A stretch of 64,000 nucleotides of DNA. Origin: Psychrobacter sp. M13. GTDB lineage: Bacteria > Pseudomonadota > Gammaproteobacteria > Pseudomonadales > Moraxellaceae. Of the stretch, positions 17,975 through 28,042 are shown in pieces; within the stretch, counting starts at the first letter, position 1; each line of letters opens with the position of its first letter. The notes beneath the pieces were generated by a model, which had not been told where the DNA came from, made no database searches, and worked only from the letters and a program-made list of their open reading frames with translations. Made by a program: the position numbers and the translations under genes. The stretch spans positions 3,113,392-3,177,391 of the forward strand of contig NZ_CP132194.1 of assembly GCF_030718935.1 (NCBI RefSeq). The letters run 5' to 3'.

Positions 17975-18667
17975 ATGAGCGAAACAACGAATGATAAGCA
18001 GCTATTAATTTTTGATTTTGATGGTACTTTGATCGATAGTGTTCCTGATTTGGCAGATGCAACCAATACTATGCTTGAGCAACTAGATAAGCCGACTCAT
18101 TCGCTGGCAACGATAAAAGAGTGGGTCGGTAATGGTTCTAGGTTATTGATAGAAAGAGCGTTGGTTGGTAAGACGGAAGTTCTAGGGGGCGAATTAACGA
18201 CAGAGGAAGCCGATCACGCTGAGCAAATATTTTTTGACGCCTATAAAAATATTACTAATAGTAAAACCCTTGCTTACCCTGATGTCGATGCAGGATTGCG
18301 TCAATTAAAAGAAGCAGGATTTACTTTAGCTTTGGTCACTAATAAGCCAATACGTTTTGTGCCCAAAATATTAGAAAACTTTGGCTGGACAGCGCTGTTT
18401 AGCAAAGTATTAGGCGGTGATAGCTTGTCCGTTAAAAAGCCCGACCCTGCGCCCTTATTGCAAGTCTGTAAGACACTAAACTTTGAGCCTGCCCAAGCAT
18501 ACATGATTGGCGATTCAATCAATGATATCTCAGCAGGCAAGAACGCTAACATCGATACTTTAGCCTTATCTTATGGCTATAACTACGGCAAAGATATTCG
18601 CGATAGTCAGCCTAATCAGGCTTTTGATAACTTTGCTGATTTGATGAAATACTTATTAAAAGACTAA
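17975..18667 (+). CDS. gph: Phosphoglycolate phosphatase (HAD family)
   Basis: 230-residue HAD phosphatase: motif I IFDFDGTLIDSVPDL (nucleophile Asp near residue 12), alpha-helical cap, motif II TNKP, motif III Lys in VKKPDPAPLL, motif IV MIGDSINDISAGKNA. Gph dephosphorylates 2-phosphoglycolate from DNA repair; closely related HAD enzymes have other substrates, so assignment rests on length and resemblance. ACAGGCG upstream is a weak ribosome site. Confidence 0.8.
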   Translation: MSETTNDKQLLIFDFDGTLIDSVPDLADATNTMLEQLDKPTHSLATIKEWVGNGSRLLIERALVGKTEVLGGELTTEEADHAEQIFFDAYKNITNSKTLAYPDVDAGLRQLKEAGFTLALVTNKPIRFVPKILENFGWTALFSKVLGGDSLSVKKPDPAPLLQVCKTLNFEPAQAYMIGDSINDISAGKNANIDTLALSYGYNYGKDIRDSQPNQAFDNFADLMKYLLKD

Positions 18668-18717
18668 TACGAAACCCAAAAATACAATATATAGCGTTTA
18701 TTTCTTTTAGGTTTTTG

Positions 18718-18774
18718 TAGGGCGCATTTTATGCACCGCTGAGTTAAATCAATAGTGCATAGAATGCACCCTAC
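18718..18774. repeat. REP-like imperfect hairpin repeat (family A)
   Basis: Arms of 20 bases (18718-18737 and 18755-18774) match with two differences, GTAGGGYGCATTYTATGCAC, around a 17-base spacer. A second copy of one arm plus its CCTACTCT tail is at 37411-37439, so this is a dispersed repeat. Confidence 0.6.
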
Positions 18775-18815
18775 GCCTACTCTGGCTTTTTTGAATAGTA
18801 TAAGCTATCAAGTTG

Positions 18816-18836
18816 TAGACTGGGTTTAAAACCCAG
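18816..18836. repeat. REP-like palindrome (family B)
   Basis: GTAGACTGGGTTTAAAACCC contains the palindrome CTGGGTTTAAAACCCAG. A related copy is at 49451-49522. Confidence 0.55.
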
Positions 18837-18905
18837 AAAATGATAACTATTTGCCAATGATAATAAGTTAAATCTATCGTCTATTTGTTCGTAGGAATTT
18901 TTTAT

Positions 18906-20633
18906 ATGACGACTACCCTTAGCGACATTGATATTGCTCAAAGCGCCACTTTACAATCTATTACTACTATTGCCGAAAAAATTGGTCTCTCTGCTAATAA
19001 TTTACAGCCTTATGGGCACTATAAAGCTAAGATAAATCCAAACGATGTATTCGCTAAACCTGCAAAATCTATCAATAGCAAATTGATACTAGTCACTGCG
19101 ATCAATCCAACACCTGCGGGCGAAGGTAAAACTACCGTGACTATTGGTCTAGCCGATGCCCTAAATCGTATTCATCAGCAGCAGCATACTAACGCGATTA
19201 ATGCTAAAAAAGTCACCATGGTCGCCCTGCGTGAGCCTTCACTTGGCCCTGTATTTGGGATTAAAGGTGGCGCTGCGGGTGGTGGCTATGCGCAAGTGTT
19301 ACCTATGGAAGATATCAACCTGCACTTTACTGGCGACTTCCATGCTATCGGTGCCGCCAACAATCTCTTAGCTGCGCTACTCGATAATCATATCTATCAA
19401 GGTAATGCGCTGGATATCGACCCCAAACAGGTGCTATGGCGACGTGCGGTAGATATGAATGACCGTCAGCTGCGTAACATTATCAGTGGTATCAGCAAAA
19501 AGACCGATGGCGTCATGCGCGAAGATGGTTTTGATATTACCGTCGCCTCTGAGGTAATGGCTATCTTTTGCTTGGCGGCTAATTTGGCTGATCTCAAACA
19601 GCGTTTAGGTAATATTTTGGTCGCTTATAATTATGACAAGCAGCCTATTTATGCTAGAGATCTTAAAGCGCATGGTGCGATGGCAGCCCTGCTTAAAGAC
19701 GCGCTACAACCAAATTTAGTACAGACTATCGAAGGTACGCCTGCCATCGTGCATGGTGGTCCTTTTGCTAATATTGCTCATGGCTGTAATTCAGTCATTG
19801 CGACACGGGTGGCTATGCACTTGAGCGATTATACTTTGACTGAGGCCGGATTTGGTGCGGATCTGGGTGCGCAAAAATTCTTCGATATAAAATGTCGACT
19901 TTCAGGGCTAACGCCAGATGCTGTGGTTATAGTAGCGACCATTCGCGCGCTAAAATACAATGGTGGTGTTGCGAAAGATGCGCTGACTGATGAGAACTTA
20001 GCGGCACTTGAGCAAGGCTTGCCAAACCTGTTTAAGCATATTGATAATATGCGCGATGTTTATGGGATGCCAGTCGTGGTAGCTATCAATCACTTTATTA
20101 GTGATACTGATGCCGAGGTTGCCCTAGTGCGCAAAGCTTGCCTGCAAAAAGGCGTTGAGGTTGCCTTGACGCAAGTATGGGAGAAAGGTGGCGCTGGTGG
20201 CGAAGCATTGGCGCATTCGTTGCTTGATTTATTAGATAAAAATAATGAATCAGCTAGCCAATTTCGTTTGGCTTATAATAGCGATAATAGCGTTGAGGAA
20301 AAAATTCGTACGATTGCTCAGCGGATTTATGGCGCAAATGACATCGATATTAGCAGCCTTGCGCAATCAAAAATTAAGCACTTAGAGGCGCTAAACCTAG
20401 ACAAGATGCCTATCTGTATTGCCAAAACGCAATATTCACTCAGTGATAATGCCAAGCTGCTTGGGCGTCCTACTGACTTTAATATTCATGTACGCGATAT
20501 CAGTATCTCCACTGGCGCAGGATTTATCATAGTTATTTGTGGCGCTATTATGAAGATGCCAGGTCTGCCCAAACATCCTTCAGCAGAGCGCATTGATGTT
20601 GACGATAAAGGTAATATCACAGGGTTGTTTTAA
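18906..20633 (+). CDS. fhs: Formate--tetrahydrofolate ligase
   Basis: 575 residues from ATG 18906 (AGGA upstream); a TTG seven codons earlier is less likely. Matches 10-formyltetrahydrofolate synthetase: [21 protein letters not shown] loop [47 protein letters not shown], and C-terminal [18 protein letters not shown]. It links formate and ATP to tetrahydrofolate for one-carbon supply. Length is close to the usual ~555-560. Monocistronic, convergent with comM 10 bp away. Confidence 0.95.
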   Translation: MTTTLSDIDIAQSATLQSITTIAEKIGLSANNLQPYGHYKAKINPNDVFAKPAKSINSKLILVTAINPTPAGEGKTTVTIGLADALNRIHQQQHTNAINAKKVTMVALREPSLGPVFGIKGGAAGGGYAQVLPMEDINLHFTGDFHAIGAANNLLAALLDNHIYQGNALDIDPKQVLWRRAVDMNDRQLRNIISGISKKTDGVMREDGFDITVASEVMAIFCLAANLADLKQRLGNILVAYNYDKQPIYARDLKAHGAMAALLKDALQPNLVQTIEGTPAIVHGGPFANIAHGCNSVIATRVAMHLSDYTLTEAGFGADLGAQKFFDIKCRLSGLTPDAVVIVATIRALKYNGGVAKDALTDENLAALEQGLPNLFKHIDNMRDVYGMPVVVAINHFISDTDAEVALVRKACLQKGVEVALTQVWEKGGAGGEALAHSLLDLLDKNNESASQFRLAYNSDNSVEEKIRTIAQRIYGANDIDISSLAQSKIKHLEALNLDKMPICIAKTQYSLSDNAKLLGRPTDFNIHVRDISISTGAGFIIVICGAIMKMPGLPKHPSAERIDVDDKGNITGLF

Positions 20634-20643
20634 CGCAAACAAT

Positions 20644-22287
20644 CTACTTGCTGCGATAACTCAGTGCCTCTGATACATGAGCGCTAGTGATGCCTTGGCT
20701 ATCTGCTAGATCAGCAATCGTTCGCGCCACTCGCAGCACGCGATGATAGCCACGCGCTGACAGATTTAGACGCTGCTGAGCGAGCTGTAATAACTGTTGT
20801 TCGCCCTTGCCTAACTGAACATGTTCATCCAGCTCGCTTGGACTAAGCTCATTATTGACCTTGTTCTGCCTTGCCAGCTGACGCTTATGAGCAGCAGCGA
20901 CTCGCATCCTTACTTGCTCTGAGCTCTCCCCTGCTTTTGCGTTTTGTAGATCGGCAATCGGTAGTGCTGGCACCGTAATATGTAGATCAATTCGATCTAG
21001 TAGTGGTCCTGATAACTTGTCTTGGTAGCGTCTGATTTGCTCAGGACGACAGCGACAGCGTCCTGAAGCATCGCCATCATAGCCACAGGGGCAAGGATTC
21101 ATCGCCGCAACCAATTGAAAATTAGCAGGAAAGGTCATTTGTGAATTGGCACGGCTAATAGTGATCTGCTTGGCCTCTAATGGCTGACGCAATACCTCTA
21201 ACACCGCACGATCAAACTCAGGCAATTCATCAAGGAATAAAACCCCCTTATTGGCAAGCGTTATCTCGCCAGGTTTGGGTCGTGAGCCTCCACCGACTAG
21301 CGCTACTGCTGATATCGTATGATGAACTTGACGAAAGGGGCGCGTACCATAGTCATAATCACTATCGGCGACCGAATAAGTGCTGGCGACCTCTAAAGCA
21401 TCCTCCGCGCTTAGATCAGGCAATATCGTCGGTAGCCGCGACGCCATTAGCGTCTTGCCAGATCCAGGCGGCCCTGTAAATAATAGCGAATGCCCGCCTG
21501 CTGCCGCTATCTCTAATGCGCGCCGAGCGTGATGTTGACCTTTGACATCGGCAAGATCAACTTTATAGCCTGCATGTTGCTGCGTAGGACTCGGAGCAAC
21601 CGTCTCTAACAGGTGATTATCAGTATTCAGATGACCATTAGGATGAGCTAACGCTTGCAGATGATTGCAAACCGCCTTTAGATTCTGTGCAGCTAATACT
21701 GTTATACCCTCAACCCGACTCGCCTCTGCACCATTGACGCTGGGCACTATTAGCTGCCTTGATTGCGCAGGCGGTAGCAATGGCTCTACCAGATCTTGTT
21801 CGTGGATAGATGACTTTTTTACAGATGTCTTTATTCCCACCTGCTTTTTTTCTGACGATTTTTTTTCTAATAGCTTGTTAGCCACTAGCGCCTCAGCTTT
21901 TATCGCTCGTGCGACGGCTAAGCTACCTGTGACTTGGCGTAGCTCACCGTTAAGTGCCAACTCACCAATAAACTCAAATGCTGATAATACCTGTGCGTCA
22001 AGCTGATCACTCGCTGCCAAAATACCGATAGCAATAGGTAAATCAAGCCGTGCACCGTCTTTGGGCAAGTCAGCAGGCGCTAGATTGATCGTCAAACGAC
22101 GATTAGGAAATTGAAAACCAGAATTCAGAATCGCCGAGCGCACCCGATCTTTACTTTCGCGTACAGCCGCCTCTGGTAAGCCCACAATCGTTAATGCGGG
22201 CAAACCTTGTGATAGATGTACCTCTATAATCACTTGCGGCGCATGCAAGCCAACGACCGATCGGGTATAGACCTGAGCAAACGACAT
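20644..22287 (-). CDS. comM: ComM/YifB-type AAA+ ATPase (Mg-chelatase subunit I family)
   Basis: 547 residues. The N-terminal domain (MSFAQVYTRSVVGLHAPQV, VGLPEAAVRESKDRVRSA) is typical, followed by Walker A FTGPPGSGKT, Walker B VLFLDELPEF, AMNPCPCGY and the zinc-like CRCRPEQIRRY, LSGPLLDRID and the C-terminal AAA lid. ComM is a hexameric branch-migration helicase that helps integrate incoming DNA during natural transformation. The middle (about 160-190) has a Lys/Ser-rich insertion not present in E. coli YifB. Together with dprA in this window it supports a competence-capable lineage. Confidence 0.88.
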   Translation of the reverse strand: MSFAQVYTRSVVGLHAPQVIIEVHLSQGLPALTIVGLPEAAVRESKDRVRSAILNSGFQFPNRRLTINLAPADLPKDGARLDLPIAIGILAASDQLDAQVLSAFEFIGELALNGELRQVTGSLAVARAIKAEALVANKLLEKKSSEKKQVGIKTSVKKSSIHEQDLVEPLLPPAQSRQLIVPSVNGAEASRVEGITVLAAQNLKAVCNHLQALAHPNGHLNTDNHLLETVAPSPTQQHAGYKVDLADVKGQHHARRALEIAAAGGHSLLFTGPPGSGKTLMASRLPTILPDLSAEDALEVASTYSVADSDYDYGTRPFRQVHHTISAVALVGGGSRPKPGEITLANKGVLFLDELPEFDRAVLEVLRQPLEAKQITISRANSQMTFPANFQLVAAMNPCPCGYDGDASGRCRCRPEQIRRYQDKLSGPLLDRIDLHITVPALPIADLQNAKAGESSEQVRMRVAAAHKRQLARQNKVNNELSPSELDEHVQLGKGEQQLLQLAQQRLNLSARGYHRVLRVARTIADLADSQGITSAHVSEALSYRSK

Positions 22288-22637
22288 AAGCGTATCCTGA
22301 TAGAAGTATATATCGATAATAGAGCATTAGTTAGTAGTGCGCAAATGTCGTTCATTTATTTATAAAAGAGGGCCTACTCTTATGATGATAATGAGCCAAT
22401 ATATACGGCAGAATAATGCCCTTGGTTATTAAACTAGTCATTAGATAATCAGTTGATATTATTAAATATTAAAACTTTATCGGTACATTTATCTTACAAC
22501 AAATCAGGCAATAAATCTGCTGGCTAAGCAGGCATAAATTGTTATATTATCAATAGGGCTTGTATAGCAATAAAAAAGGATTTTATTGATAGCTCAGAGT
22601 AGCAACAGCGATTTTGAGCAATAATACTTAACCATGG
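22288..22637. other. Divergent intergenic region, nothing recognised
   Basis: 350 bp AT-rich spacer between comM and the acylase gene. No RNA, repeat or convincing promoter pair was identified; AAAAAAGGATTTTATTG near 22571 is AT-rich but not promoter-like. Confidence 0.4.
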
Positions 22638-25139
22638 ATGGTAAAGCTTATGAAAACTCAAGCTCACAGTTGGCGCACGCCAACGCTTACTTTGTTGACG
22701 ATAGCAGTTTCGTTAGGGTTATCAAGTTGTTCCGATGATGACGATAAAGTGACTAGTACTGCTATTCCAGTAACTTATTCAGCAGATATACAACGTACCG
22801 AATTTGGTATTCCTCATATCACAGCCAAAGACTACAAAGGGTTAGGCTATGGTGTAGGTTATGCCTTTGCCGAAGATAACTTTTGCTCATTAGCTCGGGA
22901 AGTGGTCGTCTCTAAGGGCCAAAGTGCACTTTATCTGACCGATGGTACGCCAGACGCAATAAATGCTGCCGTTGCTCGTGATGTTTTCTATACTTGGTAT
23001 AACTCTACTGAGAGAAAAGCTGAGTTTTTAGCGGCTCAAGACCCTGAAACGATTGATGCAGTCACAGGTTATGCCGCAGGTTTTAGTCGATATCTGCGTG
23101 ATAAAGGCGTCGCTAATATTGATCCTGCTTGCGCCAATGCGGCATGGGTACGCGAAATCACCGTTGACGACTTATTAAGTGTCTATGGCAAAGCCAATTT
23201 GCGTGGCGGTCTCTCTAACTTTGTAGGCGCTATCATATCCGCTAAACCGCCTACGCCAGGTACGGTCATGGGTAGCTCTAGAATGCGTAGCGCTGATATA
23301 GATCCCATAGCCGAAGCTGCTCCTAAATTCGATATGACGACTATTAACGTATTGGAAGGTGGTAGTAATGCTTACGCCTTTGGTAGCGAGGTTACAGGCA
23401 CTAGTAGCGGGGTGATGTATGGCAATCCGCATGAGCCTTGGAATGGTGTGCAGCGCTTCTATGAGTTTCATCTGACTATACCAGGTGAGATTGACGTGAT
23501 GGGTTCAGCGCAACAAGGCCAGCCTTTTATAAATATCGGCTTTAATAAAGACGTGGCTTGGAGTCATACGGTATCGACTGCCAATCGTTTTACTCTCTAT
23601 CAGCTTAATCTAGTAGAGGGCGATCCTACGAAATATAGTTACCAAAATAGCGCTGGGGTGACTGAACAACGAGAGATTAAAGCTGTACCTGTAACCGTTC
23701 AGTTACCAGGTAATCTGCCACCCGTAGTTCGTCCTTTATATATATCGCATTATGGTCCTATGCTAGCCGCTAATTTACTTAATGAAAATCTACCGATACC
23801 TGCTTGGGGTACTCAAGGTTTAGCCTATACTATCCGTGATGCCGCCTCTGAGAATCCACGCGCTCTGAATCAATGGCGTAGTATGAATAAAGCCACTAGT
23901 GTCGCCGACTTAGAAAGTAGAATGAAAAAAATTCTCGGTCTGGGCTTTGTTAATACCATAGCCACTGACCGTAATGGCAAGGCTTTCTATGCTGATATCT
24001 CAACTGTTCCTCATGTCACCAAAAGCCAGCTACAATCTTGTGGTACCAATGCAGGCATATACTTGCAAACCTTGATTGGTGCAGCGGACTTGCCAGCCCT
24101 AGATGGTAGTAAAGCTAATTGTGAATGGGGCAATGATACTGACTCGCCACAAAAGGGTATCTTTGGTGGTTCAAACTTACCTTCATTGACTCGTTATGAT
24201 TATGTTCTTAATTCTAATGATAGCTATTGGCTCAGTAATGCAGAACAGCCGTTGACTGGGTTTTCACCGTTACTAAAACGTGAATTGCTACCTTTATCTG
24301 AAGATGCTGAACCATTATCTCCGCGTACTCGTATGGCTTTTACCCAGATATTTGATCGATTAAGCAATAAAGACGGTTTGGGTGGCAATACCTTTAATCT
24401 TAATAACTTACAACAAGTAGTCTACAGCAATCGCAGTTATGGCGCTGAATTAGTCCTTGATGATGTGTTAACAGATTGTCGAAACAATGCGGCGTTACCT
24501 TTAACTAGTGGGGGTACTATTGATGCCACTCAAGCCTGTAATGTCTTAAGCAGCTGGGATCGTCGTAACAACCTAGATAGTAAAGGCGCTCATGTCTTTA
24601 GAAAGTTCTGGTCTAACCTTAACGTTAATAGCTATGCAGGATTTAGTGTTCCCTTTGATAAGGCTGACCCTATTAACACGCCGCGTGGCTTAATCATTAG
24701 TGATAGGACTCGTAAAGCTTTAGGTGATTCTATTGCCTATTATAATAGTAAAAATGTCGCACTCGATGCGCCATTAGGTAGCTTACAGTTCGTTATTGAT
24801 GCGAGCAAAAATGGTGAGAAAATTCCTATGCATGGCGGCTTTGGCGGTGAAGGCGTCTTTAATGTCGCAACTTCAAGTCAAAACAGTGATGGCACTTATG
24901 GTCCAGTAGTAAATGGTCCGACCTACATGCAATCAGTCACTTTTGATGATAAAGGTCCTGTCGTAGATGCGCTATTAGCTTATTCGCAAGCAGCTGATAG
25001 CACGCGTCCTTTTCACCGTGACCAGACTCGTCGTTATTCAGATAAAAACTGGATACGCCTGCCCTTTAGTGTCAATGAAGTGGCTGATAAAGCGATTGGT
25101 AATAAGCTTCAATTAAGAGAAAACCTACCTGCTAGTTAA
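22638..25139 (+). CDS. Penicillin acylase family Ntn-hydrolase lipoprotein
   Basis: ~833 residues. Signal peptide with lipobox LSSC (Cys about residue 31) then a DDDD stretch. The acylase fold is recognisable: IQRTEFGIPHITAKDYKGLGYGVGYAFAEDN (alpha chain), and the autocleavage/nucleophile site EGGSNAYAFG with Ser at about 243, followed by GNPHEPW, FNKDVAWSHTVS and later YGPML and RNNLDSKGAHVF. The precursor would be cut into two chains in the periplasm. Relatives hydrolyse N-acyl homoserine lactones (PvdQ, QuiP) or other amides; the substrate is unknown here. The start could also be ATG 22650. Followed by a terminator; monocistronic. Confidence 0.82.
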   Translation: MVKLMKTQAHSWRTPTLTLLTIAVSLGLSSCSDDDDKVTSTAIPVTYSADIQRTEFGIPHITAKDYKGLGYGVGYAFAEDNFCSLAREVVVSKGQSALYLTDGTPDAINAAVARDVFYTWYNSTERKAEFLAAQDPETIDAVTGYAAGFSRYLRDKGVANIDPACANAAWVREITVDDLLSVYGKANLRGGLSNFVGAIISAKPPTPGTVMGSSRMRSADIDPIAEAAPKFDMTTINVLEGGSNAYAFGSEVTGTSSGVMYGNPHEPWNGVQRFYEFHLTIPGEIDVMGSAQQGQPFINIGFNKDVAWSHTVSTANRFTLYQLNLVEGDPTKYSYQNSAGVTEQREIKAVPVTVQLPGNLPPVVRPLYISHYGPMLAANLLNENLPIPAWGTQGLAYTIRDAASENPRALNQWRSMNKATSVADLESRMKKILGLGFVNTIATDRNGKAFYADISTVPHVTKSQLQSCGTNAGIYLQTLIGAADLPALDGSKANCEWGNDTDSPQKGIFGGSNLPSLTRYDYVLNSNDSYWLSNAEQPLTGFSPLLKRELLPLSEDAEPLSPRTRMAFTQIFDRLSNKDGLGGNTFNLNNLQQVVYSNRSYGAELVLDDVLTDCRNNAALPLTSGGTIDATQACNVLSSWDRRNNLDSKGAHVFRKFWSNLNVNSYAGFSVPFDKADPINTPRGLIISDRTRKALGDSIAYYNSKNVALDAPLGSLQFVIDASKNGEKIPMHGGFGGEGVFNVATSSQNSDGTYGPVVNGPTYMQSVTFDDKGPVVDALLAYSQAADSTRPFHRDQTRRYSDKNWIRLPFSVNEVADKAIGNKLQLRENLPAS

Positions 25140-25166
25140 AAGTTAAAATATTAGACAGCTATAAAC

Positions 25167-25200
25167 GCGATTCTAAGTTCATCTTAGGATCGCTTTTTTA
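25167..25200 (+). terminator. Intrinsic terminator after the acylase gene
   Basis: GCGAT-CTAAG and CTTAG-ATCGC arms (one mismatch) around TTCAT, followed by TTTTTTA. Confidence 0.8.
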
Positions 25201-25242
25201 TAAGGAAAGGGCTTACCAATCACCCCACTAAATATAAGGATT

Positions 25243-25251
25243 TGTTATAAT
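25243..25251 (+). promoter_or_regulatory. Extended -10 promoter candidate for hemN
   Basis: TTTGTTATAATAAG: TG, one base, perfect TATAAT at 25246-25251, 87 bp before the start. Confidence 0.45.
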
Positions 25252-25337
25252 AAGCAACCCCTATTGTGCGTTGAGTATTATCTAATAAATCACTATAAAA
25301 GATTAGACGCCTATAGAACCAATATAAGGAAAGTTAC

Positions 25338-26915
25338 ATGTCCTCACAATCGGATTCAAAAGCCAATTCAATCTCCAGTACTGCCCCGCAGCAGCCCTAC
25401 AACCCTGCTAATGAACAGCCGACTACTGCGCGTCCCGTGGTCGAAGTAAACAACCCTTATGCCAGCCTACGTGGGACTAGCGGTAACAAACAACTCCCTG
25501 CGTTTGATGAATCGCTAGTGAATAAGTACAACCGCTCAGGGCCACGCTACACTTCTTATCCGACCGCGCTTGAGTTCTCCCCGATATCTGAGGGCTTAGA
25601 GGCACAGATATTACAAAACCGTGAAGCGCGGGCGCCATTATCGCTATACTTTCACATTCCGTTTTGTCGTCATCTTTGCTATTACTGTGCTTGTAATAAA
25701 ATCATCACTAAAAAGAACAGCGATTCAGGCGACTATCTACAATACCTTATTAGTGAGATTAAACATAAGCGCAGCTTACTATCGACACCAGAAGATGGCA
25801 CTGGTATTCGCAAGAACCCACTGGTTAAGCAGCTGCATTTAGGCGGTGGTACGCCGACGTTTTTGCGTGATGAAGAAATAGTACAGCTGTGGGAGTTTTT
25901 GCAGACCCAGTTTGATTTTTTGCCAGAAGATCAAGGCGATTATTCTATTGAGATAGACCCGCGTGAGCTGAGCGGTAATACGCTAAAAGTGCTACGTAAT
26001 CTTGGCTTTAACCGTATCAGCCTTGGCGTACAAGACTTAGATGAGACCGTACAAATCGCAGTCAATCGTGTGCATTCAGCAGAGTTAATTGAAAACGTCC
26101 TAGCCGAGGCGCGTGATTTGGGCTTTCACTCTATTAATCTTGATCTCATTTATGGTTTGCCCCATCAAACACCTGCTACCTTTAATAAAACGGTAGAGCG
26201 TATTATTAAGATGTCGCCTGATCGTCTATCGGTCTTTAACTACGCGCATCTACCTGAGCGCTTTAAGTCCCAGCGTCGAATAAAAGATGAAGACCTGCCA
26301 AATCCAAGCGATAAAATCTTGATGCTCGGCAATACTATCAATACTTTAACGGATGCAGGCTATCAGTTTATTGGTATTGATCACTTTGCCAAGCCTGATG
26401 ATGAGCTGGCAGTAGCGCAGCGCGAAGGCAAGCTGCATCGCAACTTTCAGGGCTATACGATCATGGGCGACTGTGATCTATTAGGCTTTGGGGTCTCGTC
26501 AATCAGTCAGATTACCAACGCCAATAGTAGCTATATTTTGCAGAACCATACTGACTTAAGCGTTTATCAAGACAGCATTAATGCCTCAATTAACAATCCT
26601 GCTGTCATGCCAGCCGTCAAAGTTATCAAAACTTCTGTCAAAGATCGCTTGCGTGAGTATGTGATTATGAATCTGCTTTGTCATGACTATATTGACTTTC
26701 GTGATGTGAATCAAAAGTTCGGTATCGATGCGATCACCTACTTTATAGATGAGATCCAGCAGTTAGGCGAGATGCAAGCAGATAAACTTATTGACATGGA
26801 TGCTGCTGGTATTCGTATCATGCCAAAGGGTCGTCTATTAGGTCGTAATGTGGCGATGGTATTTGATGAGTATCTTACAGAGAAGCACAAAGATCGATTT
26901 TCTAAAGTGATTTAA
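25338..26915 (+). CDS. hemN: Oxygen-independent coproporphyrinogen III oxidase (radical SAM)
   Basis: 525 residues; AAGGAAAG before the ATG. The radical-SAM cluster site is in YFHIPFCRHLCYYCACNKI (CxxxCxxC). Family marks are SGPRYTSYPTALEF, HLGGGTPTFL, EIDPREL, FNRISLGVQDLDETVQ, NLDLIYGLPHQT and C-terminal MPKGRLLGRNVAMVFDEYL. It converts coproporphyrinogen III to protoporphyrinogen IX without O2. The first ~55 residues (Gln/Pro/Ser-rich) are an extension over E. coli HemN (~457 residues). Confidence 0.93.
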   Translation: MSSQSDSKANSISSTAPQQPYNPANEQPTTARPVVEVNNPYASLRGTSGNKQLPAFDESLVNKYNRSGPRYTSYPTALEFSPISEGLEAQILQNREARAPLSLYFHIPFCRHLCYYCACNKIITKKNSDSGDYLQYLISEIKHKRSLLSTPEDGTGIRKNPLVKQLHLGGGTPTFLRDEEIVQLWEFLQTQFDFLPEDQGDYSIEIDPRELSGNTLKVLRNLGFNRISLGVQDLDETVQIAVNRVHSAELIENVLAEARDLGFHSINLDLIYGLPHQTPATFNKTVERIIKMSPDRLSVFNYAHLPERFKSQRRIKDEDLPNPSDKILMLGNTINTLTDAGYQFIGIDHFAKPDDELAVAQREGKLHRNFQGYTIMGDCDLLGFGVSSISQITNANSSYILQNHTDLSVYQDSINASINNPAVMPAVKVIKTSVKDRLREYVIMNLLCHDYIDFRDVNQKFGIDAITYFIDEIQQLGEMQADKLIDMDAAGIRIMPKGRLLGRNVAMVFDEYLTEKHKDRFSKVI

Positions 26916-26946
26916 GCGCTCATATTTTGTTTAAAATTAAGTCAAT

Positions 26947-26975
26947 AAAAAGGCCTCAATGATGAGGTCTTTTTT
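26947..26975 (+). terminator. Intrinsic terminator after hemN
   Basis: AAAGGCCTCA and TGAGGTCTTT around ATGA, with an A-run before and T-run after; probably serves both hemN and the convergent SPFH gene. Confidence 0.75.
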
Positions 26976-27010
26976 AGTTTGTGAGTAAAATAAAAATTGA
27001 AAGGTAAGTA

Positions 27011-27892
27011 CTACACTTTTAACTTGTCACCGACCATACCTTTTACCGTACTTAAGATATCAGCGGGCAATACGACCATTTTCGAATTGTCAGACTCTGC
27101 TAATTGGCGAATCGCCTTGATATACTGCTCACCAAGTAGATAAACAATGGGCATCTCCTCATCTCCCATCGCTGCAGTAATAAGACGAATAGACTCCTCA
27201 GAACCCTTAGCCAGTACTACTTGCGCTTCAGCATCACGGCGTGACGCTTCTAGACGACCATCAGCTTCTAAGATAGCCGCTTGCTTTTGACCATCAGCAC
27301 GAGTCACTGTCGCACGACGTAGACGCTCGGCCGCTGCTTGCTCTTCCATCGAGGCTTGCATAGTCTGTGAGGGGTTAATATCTTGAATCTCAACGGTCTT
27401 GAGGGTAATACCCCAATCAGCGATATCTTCTGAGATAGCATTCTTGAGCAAAGCTTTGATTTCATCACGACTAGATAAAGCATTATCCAAATCCATCTCA
27501 CCGATGATAGAACGTAGAGATGTCTGCACTAGATTGCGAATACCATACTCATAATCTTCGATACCATAGACGGCTTTGTCTGGACGAAGAATATTAATAT
27601 AAGCGACCGCATTAGCAATAATCACCACATTATCACGAGTAATGACTTCTTGTGAGGGGATATCCAGCACAATGTCTTTGGTCGTGACTTTGTAGGCTAC
27701 TCTATCGATAAAAGGAATAATGAGCGTCAGACCAGGCTCCAGTGTTTGCTGATATTTACCCAACCGCTGTACGACCCATTTATAGCCTTGCGGTACAATA
27801 CGCACCGCCTTTAAAACAGTAAATATAATTAAGGCAATCAATACCAAGGTTACGATACTACCGCCATTTAAACTACTTAAAATGCTATTCAT
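27011..27892 (-). CDS. qmcA: SPFH/band-7 membrane protein (QmcA-like)
   Basis: 293 residues with one N-terminal membrane helix (about 12-28) and an SPFH domain: IVPQGYKWVVQRLGKY, EPGLTLIIPFIDRVAYKV, VLDIPSQEVITRDNV, QTSLRSIIGEMDLDNALSSRDEI, then the Ala/Glu/Arg coiled region AEAQVVLAKGSEESIRLI. Stomatin-like proteins form large oligomeric rings in the inner membrane and often partner with NfeD proteins, whose gene lies upstream. AAGGAGAG precedes the ATG. Confidence 0.85.
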   Translation of the reverse strand: MNSILSSLNGGSIVTLVLIALIIFTVLKAVRIVPQGYKWVVQRLGKYQQTLEPGLTLIIPFIDRVAYKVTTKDIVLDIPSQEVITRDNVVIIANAVAYINILRPDKAVYGIEDYEYGIRNLVQTSLRSIIGEMDLDNALSSRDEIKALLKNAISEDIADWGITLKTVEIQDINPSQTMQASMEEQAAAERLRRATVTRADGQKQAAILEADGRLEASRRDAEAQVVLAKGSEESIRLITAAMGDEEMPIVYLLGEQYIKAIRQLAESDNSKMVVLPADILSTVKGMVGDKLKV

Positions 27893-28042
27893 AACGCTCT
27901 CCTTGAGCCATTGCTCTATTCAATCAGCAATGTCGTATGTGTTTACGCTTTTCAACTTATATAAATTATGCTACTAGAATACTTAATAGTTGAGATATTT
28001 ATTTTTAAGAGCTTTAATTAAATAAATCACTTATCAAAGGTA

